The notes under the pieces were generated by a model. That model was given only the letters and a program-made list of their open reading frames with translations, was not told the DNA's origin and made no database searches. Source: Arthrobacter sp. CAU 1506 (GTDB lineage: Bacteria; Actinomycetota; Actinomycetes; Actinomycetales; Micrococcaceae). Taken from it: a stretch of 64,000 bases of DNA. Below are positions 46,176 through 55,489 of this stretch, piece by piece. The position numbers and the translations under genes were made by a program. Where the stretch lies: NCBI RefSeq assembly GCF_005047635.1, contig NZ_SUKC01000014.1, positions 48,303 to 112,302 of the forward strand, read 5' to 3'. The stretch's first letter is position 1. Each line of letters opens with the position of its first letter.

Positions 46176-47726
46176 ATGATCGCCGCAGTGCGGGGATGGC
46201 TCGCACGCACACTTCCCAGGCCCGTGGCACGGGCCTTATTCAACCTCGTCTATGGCAGGACTGGCATGCAGCGAGGCCTTAAGAGAGCAGTGGACCATAC
46301 GCGGCTACGGGTACAGCACACGGAATTAACCGAAGGTGAGGCCGCCGTGTCGGTGGCCGGGGGACTGTTGCCGGCCCGCTCCGTGGGACGGTTCAGCGCG
46401 GTACAGGCCATTGCAGACAACCGGGCTCTGGTCGGTGGAGCCCTTAAGGCCGCCGGCATTGTCTTCCGGGACGCGACGCTGCCTGGGGAAATGCCCACCC
46501 TGGACATAGCGCCCGAGCAGCTGCAGCAGGCCGTGACGGCGATTGCACACGCCGCGGTGGGGCGGCCCGTGTATGTGCTCTCCGGCAGTGGGGAGGGCCC
46601 GCATCCCGTCACCGATGTCAAGCCGGTCCCGGGCGAGCAGCTAACCTTTTTCGAAGCCTTGGAAGCAGGCGGAGTGGTGCTGGCCGACCAGCGGCATGGC
46701 TGCATTCTGAGCATGGTCGACGGTCCGCGCCGGACTCTGCCGTGGTATTCGGACGTCATCTTTCCGATAGACGCCGTCTACACCTGGGTGGACGGCGCCG
46801 ATCCGGAATGGGCGGCCCAGAAAGCCGAGGCCTGGCGGCGGGCGGTGGCTGAGGGAACCGTCAACCGTGGCGGGTACAGCGAGTACTCAGCGAATGAGGC
46901 ACGCTTCCGGCAGCACGACGAACTGCGCTTCTCGCTGCGCTCGCTGGACTATTTCGCGCCCTGGATCAACCACGTCTACCTGGTCACCGCCGGGCAGGCC
47001 CCGGCATGGTTGGACCTCGGCAACCCGCGGGTCACGCTGGTCCACCACCGTGACATCTTTGCGGACCCCGACGTGCTTCCCACCTTCAACTCGCATGCCA
47101 TCGAGGCCCAGTTGCATCGCATTCCGGGCCTGAGCGAGCACTTTCTCTACCTGAACGACGACGTCTTCTTCGGCCGCCACGTTGAACCGGAACTATTTTT
47201 CCTCGGTAACGGGATGACCAAGATGTTTCCCTCCAGCAAAGCGGTGGACTTCGGCCCTGGCGGCCCGGATGACCTTCCCGTGGACAGCGCGGCACGCCGG
47301 AACCGCGCGTTGTTGGAGACCGCCTTTGGGAGGACGATCGCCTACAAGTTCCAGCACGTGGCCCACCCGCAGCGGGTCAGCACGTTGGCCCGGATCGAAC
47401 GGGAGTTTCCGGCTGAGATCCGCGCGACCACCTCGGCGAAGTTCCGCACACCCGAGGACATCTCTGTGGCCTCCGCGGTGGCCCACTACTACGGCTATCT
47501 GATTGGCACCACGGTGCCGGGGCGGCTGAGCTACCGTTACTGCGACATCTCGCAGCCTTCCGCACAAGGCAAATTGCTGCGGCTGCTGCGTGACCGCAAT
47601 TCGGATGTCTTCTGTCTCAACGAGGTGGATAGCACCGGACTGGACCAGACCGACCTGGACCGGATGATGCTCGAATTCCTCACCGAGTATTTCCCCGTGC
47701 CGTGTTCGTTCGAGGTGCAGGAGTGA
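46176..47726 (+). CDS. Stealth-family sugar-phosphotransferase
   Basis: Stealth proteins transfer sugar-1-phosphate from a nucleotide sugar, making phosphodiester-linked capsule or wall polymers. The 516 residues show the conserved regions in order. CR1 is FPIDAVYTWVDGADPEW (near residue 200) and CR2 is HDELRFSLRSLDYFAPWINH with VYLVTAGQAPAWL. FNSHAIEAQLHRIPGLSEHF with LYLNDDVFF follows (CR3), and the C-terminal part resembles CR4. No signal or membrane segment is present. The ATG at 46176 follows GGGAGGGA; open sequence upstream belongs to the divergent promoter region. Its stop overlaps the GTG of the next gene by four bases, tying it to a double glycerophosphotransferase. Confidence 0.92.
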   Translation: MIAAVRGWLARTLPRPVARALFNLVYGRTGMQRGLKRAVDHTRLRVQHTELTEGEAAVSVAGGLLPARSVGRFSAVQAIADNRALVGGALKAAGIVFRDATLPGEMPTLDIAPEQLQQAVTAIAHAAVGRPVYVLSGSGEGPHPVTDVKPVPGEQLTFFEALEAGGVVLADQRHGCILSMVDGPRRTLPWYSDVIFPIDAVYTWVDGADPEWAAQKAEAWRRAVAEGTVNRGGYSEYSANEARFRQHDELRFSLRSLDYFAPWINHVYLVTAGQAPAWLDLGNPRVTLVHHRDIFADPDVLPTFNSHAIEAQLHRIPGLSEHFLYLNDDVFFGRHVEPELFFLGNGMTKMFPSSKAVDFGPGGPDDLPVDSAARRNRALLETAFGRTIAYKFQHVAHPQRVSTLARIEREFPAEIRATTSAKFRTPEDISVASAVAHYYGYLIGTTVPGRLSYRYCDISQPSAQGKLLRLLRDRNSDVFCLNEVDSTGLDQTDLDRMMLEFLTEYFPVPCSFEVQE

Positions 47727-50700
47727 CGGCGCCGGCGGCTGCCCTCCAGAGCCTGGTCCGCTCGGCCCGGCGGCGCCTTGAGCACGTCCTGGACCGAAGC
47801 GCGTCCGGCGCCCGGCTGGAGTTGCACGGGTTGGCCGTGAGCCAGCAGGGCACGCAGTTGACGGTGCGCCTGAGATTGTCGACGGAGCTGGCCCCGATCG
47901 CACTGTGGACCAGATCCGGGGAGGAACTGGTCCGGCTGGCCGAACTGCACCCGGTGTCACCGGGCTCGGGTCCGACCTGGGCACCGACCCGACGTGGGCA
48001 GGGACCAAGTCAGACGGGTCCGGAGTACTCGGCGGTGATCGGGCTGGAGGATTTCCCCGGTGTCGCAGTCCAACCGGCAGATGACGGCGAGGGCGGCGTT
48101 CTGCCGTTGCTGCTGGAACTCAGGGCCACCGCAGACCGGCTGCCAAGCTATGCATCCAGGGTAGATGCGGAAGACGGCCATTCCCATGGCTTTGTCTCAA
48201 TGGGCAGGTTCCGTCGCACTGTTATAGGCCCGCTGCGGCCGGTCACCACAGCTACCGGCACCGTCTTAGCGCTGTATGTGAACCGGAATGGCTTTCTCAG
48301 ACTTGCGGTCAACCGCCCGCTCAAGCCGTACCACGCTATCTACGTGAAGCGCCTCTCGGTGGCCGACGGCGTGGTCCGGCTCTCGGGGCGGCTGCGCACA
48401 CGCCATGGTGAGGCTGTCAGGGCCGAACTCGTGCTCACCGGACGCCGCAGCGGAGCCCGGTACACCGCCCCCGCACGATTGGCTCTGGACAGAACCGTGA
48501 CCCAACGTAATTTCGGGCTTCACGAGTACCGGCTCTCCGTTCGGCTCGACCTGGGCGCCCTTTCGGATGATGCGCTGGCCAAAGACGGCATTCTGGACGC
48601 CTGGCTGGAGATCCATGACAGGGCGTCGGCTGAACCGCACCGGGTGCGGGTCGGCCGGACCCGGTATATCGTCCGCAAGCTGACCCGGCCCGGCTGGAAG
48701 AACCGCGGCGAGCGCACGCTGTGCATCATCCCGTACTACACGTTCAAAGCGAGGAAGACGTCCTTCCACATAGAGCTGCTGGACACCGACGCCTTCGAGT
48801 GCCTGCAGGAGCACACCCGCGCCCGGATGCTCCCGCAGCCGAAGGCCGGCAAAACGGGGGACCGCCCGGTGTGGCTGGTCGGCGAGCAACCCTATAAGGC
48901 CCAGGACACGGGACTGGCCTTCTTCAAGTACCTGCGCACCAGCCATCCGGAGATCGACGCCTACTACGTCATTGATCCGGATTCCCCGGAGGCCCAAAAC
49001 CTTGAGGGCTTGGACAACGTGGTGGCGTATCAGTCCAAGGAGCACGTGGCCGTGGCGCTGAGGGCCGAACGGTTTATCGGGTCGCACCACCCCGATTTCC
49101 TCTATCCGACGAGGCTGCCGCAGTTTCACCGCGCGGCACGGGGCGTGAAGGTCTTCCTGCAGCACGGAGTGATGGGCACCAAGTGGATGGTGCCCAACTA
49201 CGGACGCAATTCCCCGGGCTTTGAAACGGACCTGTTCCTGGTCAGCTCGGAGCGGGAGAAAGAGTACATCGTCAGCGACTTCGGCTACCGGCCTGGCCAG
49301 GTCGTCGTCACGGGGCTGTCCCGATTCGACACGCTTTTTGCCCACGACGTTCCGGTCAAGCCGAACCAAATCCTGGTGATCCCCACTTGGCGGGATTGGC
49401 TGCAGGACCCGGGCCGGTTCGCCGAGTCCGACTATCTGCACGCCTGGGCTGCCTTCCTGCGGGACCCGCGGCTGGCCGCGCTGACCGAACAGTACGGGGC
49501 CGAACTGGTCTTTTGCCTTCACCCCAACATGCAGCAATACCGCACCTACTTCGACGGCGTCCCGGCTCGCGTCATTTCACAGGGGGAAATCAGCGTGCAG
49601 TACCTGCTGAAGCAGAGCGCGCTGCTGGTCACTGACTACTCCAGCGTGGGCTTCGATTTCAGCTTTCTGGACAAGCCGGTGATCTACTACCAGTTCGATC
49701 GGGAACGGTTCCTCGGTCCGCGGGGTTCGCACCTTGACCTGGATGCCGAACTGCCGGGACGGATCGCGTTCGACCGTGACAGGCTGCTGGAGTTGCTGGA
49801 GGAGGCCCTCGGCTCCGGCTGCAAGGTCACCCCCGAGTACCGGCGGCGGGCACGTCGGTTCCTCACGTTCAAGGACCAGGAGAATTGTCGTCGTATTTTC
49901 GACGCGGTGCTCCACGCCCGGCCTGCCGCCCGGGGACTGCGCGACGGCGGAGTACCGGAAGTGTTGGTGACGGCGGGCCGTCGGCTGCGTGGCAGCCGAC
50001 TCTACTTCCCGGCCATGCGCCGACTCTTCAGCGCCGTTACGCGCACCCCGGCCGCCGACGACCTCATCGTGTTCGAGAGCGGGCTGGGCACCCAGTATGC
50101 GGACAGCCCGCGCTACCTCTACGAGGAACTGGTCCGGCGGGGGGACCAGCGCCGCAAAGTGTGGATCTACCACCGGAAACTGCCCAACAGCGATCCGCGG
50201 ACCAAGGTGGTGCGGCGGCTCTCGCCCGGCTATTACTGGTATCTGGCCAGAGCAAGGTATTGGGTGAACAACCAGAACTTCCCGCATTACCTGCGGCGGC
50301 GCGGAAAAGGCGTGTTCATCCAGACCTGGCATGGAACACCGCTCAAGCGCATGGTGCACGACCTGGAACAGGTCCATGGCCGCGACGAAGAGTATATGGT
50401 GCGTGTCGACCAAGCGGTCCGGCAGTGGAGCGTGCTGCTGTCGCCCAGCCCCTATGCCACGAACGCGTTCCGCAGCGCCTTCGGATACAGAGGGCCGGTG
50501 CTGGAAGAAGGTTATCCACGCAACGACGTGCTCGCCCTGAATCGTGGGAGCGATGCAGGCAAGGTGATCCGGGAACGGCTGGGCATTCCGCACGGCCGCC
50601 GGGTGATCCTCTATGCACCGACCTTCCGTGATGACCAGTCGTCTGGCACGGGGCGGTTCGGCTTTGAACTGCCGTTGGACCTGAGCGCCTTCCAGCAGCG

Positions 50701-51226
50701 CTTTGGCGCAGATACCGTGCTCCTGTTGCGCATGCATGTGCTGATCGCGAACCGGTTGGCCATTCCCGAGAACGTCGCGGGCTGCGTGCGTGATGTTTCT
50801 GGGTATCCGGAGATCCAGGAACTGTTTCTGGCCAGCGACGTGCTGGTCACCGACTATTCATCGGTCCTGTTCGATTACGCCATTCTGCGCCGGCCGATCG
50901 TTCTCTATGCCTATGATCTGGAGCACTACCGGGACACGCTGCGCGGCTTTTACCTCGAATATGGCCCCGACCTGCCCGGACCGGTGGCCCAGACCCAAGA
51001 CGAACTGTTCGACGCGCTCGCCGAGGCGGCTGCCCCGGATCCCGGACGCGAGCGTCGGCTGGAGGAGTTTGCGGCTCGCTTCGCGCCGAAGGATGACGGC
51101 GGTGCCGCCCGGCGGGTGGTGGACCTGCTGCTTCCGCCCGTCCGGAGGCGAAGGCGTCCCGATTCGGATGAGGTCCGCAAGCCGGGTGACGACGACGGCC
51201 CCAGAGCGACGTCCCCGCAACCCTGA
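47723..51226 (+). CDS. Tandem double CDP-polyol phosphotransferase (two TagF-like domains)
   Basis: This 1167-residue protein has an N-terminal beta-rich part (residues 1-320) and two canonical TagF-like GT-B domains. Domain 1 (about 330-720) has His481 in LQHGVMGTK and Ser640-Ser641 in TDYSSVGFD. Domain 2 (about 760-1130) has His870 in TWHGTPLKRM and Ser1046-Ser1047 in TDYSSVLFD. Both active sites look complete, unlike those of the membrane-bound relatives in this window. Double-domain enzymes can alternate two donors, for instance glycerol- and ribitol-phosphate, or couple priming and polymerising; this is inference. The GTG start overlaps the Stealth gene's stop. The last 40 residues are charged and disordered. 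Confidence 0.92.
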   Translation: MTAPAAALQSLVRSARRRLEHVLDRSASGARLELHGLAVSQQGTQLTVRLRLSTELAPIALWTRSGEELVRLAELHPVSPGSGPTWAPTRRGQGPSQTGPEYSAVIGLEDFPGVAVQPADDGEGGVLPLLLELRATADRLPSYASRVDAEDGHSHGFVSMGRFRRTVIGPLRPVTTATGTVLALYVNRNGFLRLAVNRPLKPYHAIYVKRLSVADGVVRLSGRLRTRHGEAVRAELVLTGRRSGARYTAPARLALDRTVTQRNFGLHEYRLSVRLDLGALSDDALAKDGILDAWLEIHDRASAEPHRVRVGRTRYIVRKLTRPGWKNRGERTLCIIPYYTFKARKTSFHIELLDTDAFECLQEHTRARMLPQPKAGKTGDRPVWLVGEQPYKAQDTGLAFFKYLRTSHPEIDAYYVIDPDSPEAQNLEGLDNVVAYQSKEHVAVALRAERFIGSHHPDFLYPTRLPQFHRAARGVKVFLQHGVMGTKWMVPNYGRNSPGFETDLFLVSSEREKEYIVSDFGYRPGQVVVTGLSRFDTLFAHDVPVKPNQILVIPTWRDWLQDPGRFAESDYLHAWAAFLRDPRLAALTEQYGAELVFCLHPNMQQYRTYFDGVPARVISQGEISVQYLLKQSALLVTDYSSVGFDFSFLDKPVIYYQFDRERFLGPRGSHLDLDAELPGRIAFDRDRLLELLEEALGSGCKVTPEYRRRARRFLTFKDQENCRRIFDAVLHARPAARGLRDGGVPEVLVTAGRRLRGSRLYFPAMRRLFSAVTRTPAADDLIVFESGLGTQYADSPRYLYEELVRRGDQRRKVWIYHRKLPNSDPRTKVVRRLSPGYYWYLARARYWVNNQNFPHYLRRRGKGVFIQTWHGTPLKRMVHDLEQVHGRDEEYMVRVDQAVRQWSVLLSPSPYATNAFRSAFGYRGPVLEEGYPRNDVLALNRGSDAGKVIRERLGIPHGRRVILYAPTFRDDQSSGTGRFGFELPLDLSAFQQRFGADTVLLLRMHVLIANRLAIPENVAGCVRDVSGYPEIQELFLASDVLVTDYSSVLFDYAILRRPIVLYAYDLEHYRDTLRGFYLEYGPDLPGPVAQTQDELFDALAEAAAPDPGRERRLEEFAARFAPKDDGGAARRVVDLLLPPVRRRRRPDSDEVRKPGDDDGPRATSPQP

Positions 51227-51264
51227 CGAGTCCGAGCCTCCGTCGGCGCCGGCCAGAGCCGTGG

Positions 51265-52290
51265 TCAGAACCAGATGGGCGTGGTGCCGGTCCTCGGCGC
51301 CACCGGTGGGTGCGGCGCAATCCTCGGTCCGCCCTCCAGTCGGGCTGGCGGCGGGGACGGCTTTTTGACGGGCTTGGCAATGGCCAGATCTGCCACCACA
51401 GGCATGTGGTCCGAGGAATCCGTGTCAACCACGACGCCCCAACGCGCGGTGATCGGCCCGCGGGTCAGAATGTAATCAATCCTTCGGTCCGGATCCTCGT
51501 AGGGGAAGGTCAGTTCCTCGCCTTCGCCCAGCTCGGCCATGACGTCGTGGAACTGGGTCCTGGCCAGATCCAACACCCGGGAGGAGGGCTGGGAGTTGAG
51601 GTCGCCAACGAAGACCGACGGCCTGGAGGACTGCCGGGTTATCGCCAGAATTTGCTGCATCTCGGCCAGACGCTGTTCCTTACGCTGGTGGTCCAGATGC
51701 GTGTTGTAGAAGCTGATCTTGGTGCCTTTGACGTCAATCACCACCTCTAGCATGCTGCGCTGCTTGGTGGGGCGGTGCTTGTATTTGATGCTGGTCAGCA
51801 TGTGGTTGTGTGCTGAGAGGATGGGAAACTTGCTCAGCACAACGACTCCGTGCAGGCCGGGCTTCTTGTGCCCTTTCTTCGGCGGTGTCTTGCGGTTGAG
51901 CCCGAAAGCAAAATGCATGTGAAGGCGCTTAGCCAGCCACTTGGCCTGGTCTACGAAGTCACTCCGGGAGGAGCGGTGCCGGTCTACTTCCTGTAGCCCG
52001 ACGATCTGTGCCTTGGCGGATTTGATATCGTCCGCGACGCTCTCCAGGTCAAGGTCGTTATCTTCGTCCGTGCCGTGTCGGATATTGAACGTCATGACCC
52101 GCACGTCGATCTCTGGGCTTCCGGCCGCGTTCGTGCTGCCGCCAGCCGCTGTGCTGTGGCCGGACTGGGTTGGGCCCAAAGTCAAGACGTCTGCGGACAG
52201 AAACGATGGGGTCAGGACGCCGGGAACAAGGAGCATCGCGGCCAGAAAAGCCGCCGGTTTGGACGGCATGACCAATGTGCGTGTGCGCAT
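51265..52290 (-). CDS. Secreted endonuclease/exonuclease/phosphatase-fold protein
   Basis: This 341-residue exported protein has a signal peptide (about residues 1-33). The EEP domain (about 60-305) has VRVMTFNIRHGTD, IVGLQEVDRH (metal-binding Glu), FYNTHLDHQ, VFVGDLNSQPSS and DSSDHMPVVADL (catalytic Asp-His). A short Pro-rich tail follows. The family includes DNase I, sphingomyelinases and inositol phosphatases, all cutting phosphoester bonds. It is convergent with the double glycerophosphotransferase gene, ending 38 bases from it. A second, larger secreted EEP protein is at 20088-21932. Substrate unknown; extracellular DNA or phosphate-rich wall polymer are both possible. Confidence 0.9.
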   Translation of the reverse strand: MRTRTLVMPSKPAAFLAAMLLVPGVLTPSFLSADVLTLGPTQSGHSTAAGGSTNAAGSPEIDVRVMTFNIRHGTDEDNDLDLESVADDIKSAKAQIVGLQEVDRHRSSRSDFVDQAKWLAKRLHMHFAFGLNRKTPPKKGHKKPGLHGVVVLSKFPILSAHNHMLTSIKYKHRPTKQRSMLEVVIDVKGTKISFYNTHLDHQRKEQRLAEMQQILAITRQSSRPSVFVGDLNSQPSSRVLDLARTQFHDVMAELGEGEELTFPYEDPDRRIDYILTRGPITARWGVVVDTDSSDHMPVVADLAIAKPVKKPSPPPARLEGGPRIAPHPPVAPRTGTTPIWF

Positions 52291-52437
52291 GGCTCCACCC
52301 GCTTTTCCCCCATTGGCTGCGGGCTGAATCGCGGTCCATTTCCACGGAAGGCCCTGCAGACAGCAGCCAGTATGGACCGGTGTCTAGGTGCTGTCAACGA
52401 ACCGAAACGGGAGATCATCAAACAGAGGGCCCAGGAC

Positions 52438-52930
52438 TACAGCGGGCTTTAAAGAAGGAGAAGGGCCGGATCCTTGACGAGCGTGCCGCGATCATGGCCC
52501 TACGGCTACGACACCCTGAAGATGCTTCAGTTGGTTTGGTCGCTTTCGGGCGAGCCCTGCGGCAAGTTGCTGGTGCCGATCATGGCTGACGTGCTCGATC
52601 GCTGGAACGCTTGAACGAGCTAAGGCCTGTCGACGCCGCCTGAACGCCCATGTGCACGAACAACTGGTGACCATGAGCCCTGCGACCATCGACCGCCTGC
52701 TGAAACCGGCCAAGAACGCGGGGTATCTCAACGCCGTTTCAGCAACCAAACCCGGTTCGCTGCTGCGCTTTGAGATAGCCGTGCGCCGGGCCTTGGACGA
52801 TATGGAACAGCCCAGGCATTCTGGAAATCGATCTGGTCATTCGCTGGAGGCGAGTTCGCCTGCAACCTGACCGCCACCGATGTCTTCACCGGCTGGACCG
52901 AGAATATCGCCATCAAGAACCGGGGAGATG
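52438..52930 (+). pseudogene. Decayed DDE transposase (ISNCY-like)
   Basis: Pieces of one transposase appear in shifting frames: LKKEKGRILDE (52438 on), then YDTLKMLQLVWSLSGEPCGK, ATIDRLLKPAKNAG with SATKPGSLLR, and GEFACNLTATDVFTGWTENI with AIKN up to about 52930. The order matches ISNCY-type integrase-like transposases, but stop codons, at least two frameshifts and loss of the catalytic C-terminal half make it dead. Confidence 0.75.
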
Positions 52931-53019
52931 GTGGGGGATTTCAACTCCCCTTCTTCACCAAAAACCTGGGTTGAGCACCTGAAGGAATCCGGCTAAGCCC
53001 TGACCTGGGTAATCGTCGG

Positions 53020-53165
53020 GCCTACACGCGCTACAAGCTCTTCCGCGCCACTTCGATTTCGCCACCTCTTTGGGAGTGGACATTCAGAACGTGAAAATTT
53101 TGCCGCGCGATCAGTCGGACCATTTGCCGATTCTCGGGACTGCCGAATACGTCGACGAAAACCGG
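53020..53165 (+). pseudogene. Possible C-terminal fragment of an EEP-fold protein
   Basis: The frame reads LGVDIQNVKILPRDQSDHLP followed by ILGTAEY, which recalls the SDHxP end of EEP-domain proteins. There is no start or upstream domain in frame. It lies after the transposase remnant. The match is short and may be chance. Confidence 0.25.
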
Positions 53166-53211
53166 ACCACCCGCGCCAACTGCCCCGCTTGCATCTGCTG
53201 TAGAGACACAC

Positions 53212-53949
53212 TTAGCAGGGGAGCTTGGACGGCAGCCTCACAGGACTGGTGATGACTGAGCCCTTGTTGTCCTTGCCGCGGTAGGCCCGACATACCTTGA
53301 GTCCGCGGTCGGCCAGTTTGGATTTGATCTTGCTGATGGCATCGGGATTGAAGCCGTTCCACTGCATATGCATCAAGATGGTGCCGCCCTTGGCGGCTGT
53401 CTTCGCCGCGGAGGAGACCACCTGTGCCTTTGTCTTGCCTGTGAAGTCATAGGTTTCTCCGGTCCAGAGCCACGGCCTCATGCCGGCCTTGCGGTAGCCG
53501 CAGCGGACCGAATCATCGATGCGGCCATGCGGCGGGCGGCCGTAATTGGTCACCACGCCGGGGGCACGCAGCTCGCGGGCCACGGCGGCGCAGCTGAGCT
53601 TTTTCATATCCCCGCGGTGGTTAATGCTGTGGTTAATGACGTACTGGCCGTAGGAGCGGGCCAGCTTCGCCAGGTCGACGTCGTATTTCTTCTTGTACTT
53701 CTGCAGGCACCGGCCGGTGGGCGCGATGACGAGTCCGATGTTTTTCTTTTTGGCGTATTTGATGACCTTCTTGAAGGAGGTCAAAGTCTTCGGACAATCG
53801 TCATAGGTCAGCACCACGCGGCTGGTGTGGTTGGGTCCCCGCGCCTCGCTTTGCGTCCAGCTAATGGCCGCCTGGGCGCTGGGCACGAACCCCGCCGTGG
53901 TGAGCCCCAAGACAGTGGCCAAGATGATCAAAATTCGGCTGGTACGCAT
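53212..53949 (-). CDS. Secreted polysaccharide deacetylase (NodB-homology)
   Basis: This 245-residue exported protein has a signal peptide (MRTSRILIILATVLGLTTAG, cleavage near AQA-A). The NodB domain follows: VVLTYDDCPKT (the family's Asp-Asp, in place of the usual TFDDG), NHSINHRGD (His-x3-His metal site), GRPPHGRIDDSV (RxPxG-type motif) and TILMHMQWNG with the late His. Such enzymes remove acetyl groups from peptidoglycan or other amino-sugar polymers. The ATG at 53949 is nine bases after GAAGGA; an in-frame GTG at 53970 would include that site in the coding region and is unlikely. The Cys after Asp-Asp is unusual, and a second Cys ends the protein, so a disulphide is possible. Confidence 0.88.
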   Translation of the reverse strand: MRTSRILIILATVLGLTTAGFVPSAQAAISWTQSEARGPNHTSRVVLTYDDCPKTLTSFKKVIKYAKKKNIGLVIAPTGRCLQKYKKKYDVDLAKLARSYGQYVINHSINHRGDMKKLSCAAVARELRAPGVVTNYGRPPHGRIDDSVRCGYRKAGMRPWLWTGETYDFTGKTKAQVVSSAAKTAAKGGTILMHMQWNGFNPDAISKIKSKLADRGLKVCRAYRGKDNKGSVITSPVRLPSKLPC

Positions 53950-53970
53950 GGCGCACCGTCCTTCCCCCAA

Positions 53971-54586
53971 ACACCGTGCGGCCGGAGCTGGGGGCGCCAG
54001 TTCGTGGGGCGCGCGCGGCTACTGGCAGTATGGAGCAAAGGCTCTCAGGAGGGCAAGACGGCGACGTCCCTCAATTTCTTTGAGCACTTGGAGTGGGTAG
54101 GTGCCTCAGGAGATTCTTTGAGCGCGTAGCCCCGGGTCCGGGGCAGGCTGGCTAATGTGGAAGGCAAGATTCCGATGGCTGGGCCGGATCAACTAGATCC
54201 AGCTCCGCCTAATTAATCTGTCCAAAGACAAAACCAAGGCAATGACTGCCAGCCGGCACCCCGACATGGCATCCTTGGAACCGTTGAGCCGTCGACTCCC
54301 AAGAACCGAATGACATCAAGCCTCTCGCGTTCACCTATGTGAGGCACCAGCTCATTCCACGCGCTCACTTTTCAGTGGGGCACCTAGCGAAACAGGATTG
54401 TGGCTGTTTGCCGGTGCCCGGCCTGTCTGGCTGCAAGGAAGCGGATGTCGGCGGAGGGATGGACGACGTGGTCCGCTGGGATCGTGTTTGAGCGAAGCGT
54501 TAGCCCTGAGTCGCCCGACCGGATCACCTGGCGTGATCCGCTGTTCTGCCCCCGCCCGGGCCAAGACGTCAGGCCTGCAAAGAAGA
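53971..54586. other. Intergenic region without supported genes
   Basis: About 600 bases between the deacetylase start and the next terminator. The composition is mixed, with an AT-richer patch near 54210-54250 that might hold the promoter of the deacetylase or a leftover of past insertions. No reading frame here resembled a protein in either strand. Confidence 0.45.
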
Positions 54587-54623
54587 TTCCCGCGGCCGGG
54601 CGCTCGGCGCCCAGCCGCGGGAA
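54587..54623 (-). terminator. Rho-independent terminator of the glycine-rich membrane protein gene
   Basis: The arms TTCCCGCGGC and GCCGCGGGAA, with a further internal GGGCGC/GCGCCC stem, lie nine bases after the stop codon at 54632. On the reverse strand a T-rich TCTTCTTT follows. Confidence 0.75.
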
Positions 54624-54631
54624 GCGACGTG

Positions 54632-55489
54632 CTACTGGCCGGTTCCGGTGTCGCCGCCACCATCGGACGGGCCGCCCTGCTCGGCGGGGGTGGGCTCTGG
54701 GGTCTGTTCCGGCACCGGGGCCTGGGTCGTATCCGGCGCAGGTTCAGCGGTCTGGCCCGTTTCCGGGGCAGGGGCCGGGACCTGTTCGGTGCCGTCCGAT
54801 TCGCTAAGTCCCGGCTCTTCGATTTCGGTCGAGTTGTTCCCGCCCACTTCAGGATTATCCGCGGTTTCGGAGTCGTCGGCCGCGCCGTCTCCGGTCTTTG
54901 CGGGATCCTCATCCTGTTTGGCGGGTTTGTCCGTTTCTTCCGCTGCCTCCTTGTTGCCGCCCAAGGAGCCAAGGGTCGTCTTATAAGCGCTCGATGCACG
55001 GTCAATCCCTGTAGCAGACGAGACCAGGCTGGAGATCGGCTGACTGGTGCCGAATTCGACCGCGGTAATGCCGATCATCGCGATGGCGAAAGCCGCTGTG
55101 CTTGCCAGTCCAACCTTGACCCACGTCATCGGCGTGATGGGCTTCTTGGCGCGTTTATCCTTCCGTCTGGTCGGCTCGGTCTGCGGTTCGATCGCCTCGG
55201 ATGGTGCGCTGGCGGCCACCTCTTCGACTTCCCGCAGGGCGCGTACCCGAGCCTTGGGGATTTTCTTCAGGGCCACAGTGGCGGCGGAGCTCAGCGTCCG
55301 GGCGTAGAGTGCGGCGCCCACCGTGGCGACGATGGAACCAATGGCGGCGCCGATCAGCGTTCCGGCGACGCCGAGAAAGGAACCTACCAGTGCGGAGGTC
55401 ACCGCGGCCATCGCCGAGCCTATAGTCTGTGTGCCACTTAGCCCGAGCGCTTTGGGCTTTTTGTCGTCGGCGGCGGAGTCGTCAGCCAT
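54632..55489 (-). CDS. Hypothetical membrane protein with glycine-rich helices and acidic Pro-rich tail
   Basis: This 285-residue protein was not assigned to a named family. The first hydrophobic region (about residues 25-70) is rich in Gly, Ala and Val at regular spacing (GSFLGVAGTLIGAAIGSIVA), like glycine-zipper helices. A charged middle (75-120) has KKPITP just before a second membrane segment (about 122-145). The last 110 residues are a disordered tail of Glu, Pro, Asp, Ala, Thr and Gln, ending in a Gly-rich stretch. It probably sits in the cell membrane with the tail on one side. It has a strong terminator and stands alone. It resembles short hypothetical membrane proteins common in Arthrobacter-type genomes. 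Confidence 0.75.
   Translation of the reverse strand: MADDSAADDKKPKALGLSGTQTIGSAMAAVTSALVGSFLGVAGTLIGAAIGSIVATVGAALYARTLSSAATVALKKIPKARVRALREVEEVAASAPSEAIEPQTEPTRRKDKRAKKPITPMTWVKVGLASTAAFAIAMIGITAVEFGTSQPISSLVSSATGIDRASSAYKTTLGSLGGNKEAAEETDKPAKQDEDPAKTGDGAADDSETADNPEVGGNNSTEIEEPGLSESDGTEQVPAPAPETGQTAEPAPDTTQAPVPEQTPEPTPAEQGGPSDGGGDTGTGQ

Noticed and set aside
54398..55441. 347-codon forward frame over the glycine-rich membrane protein gene
   Set aside because: Antisense mirror; the reverse-strand gene has a start site, membrane helices and a terminator.
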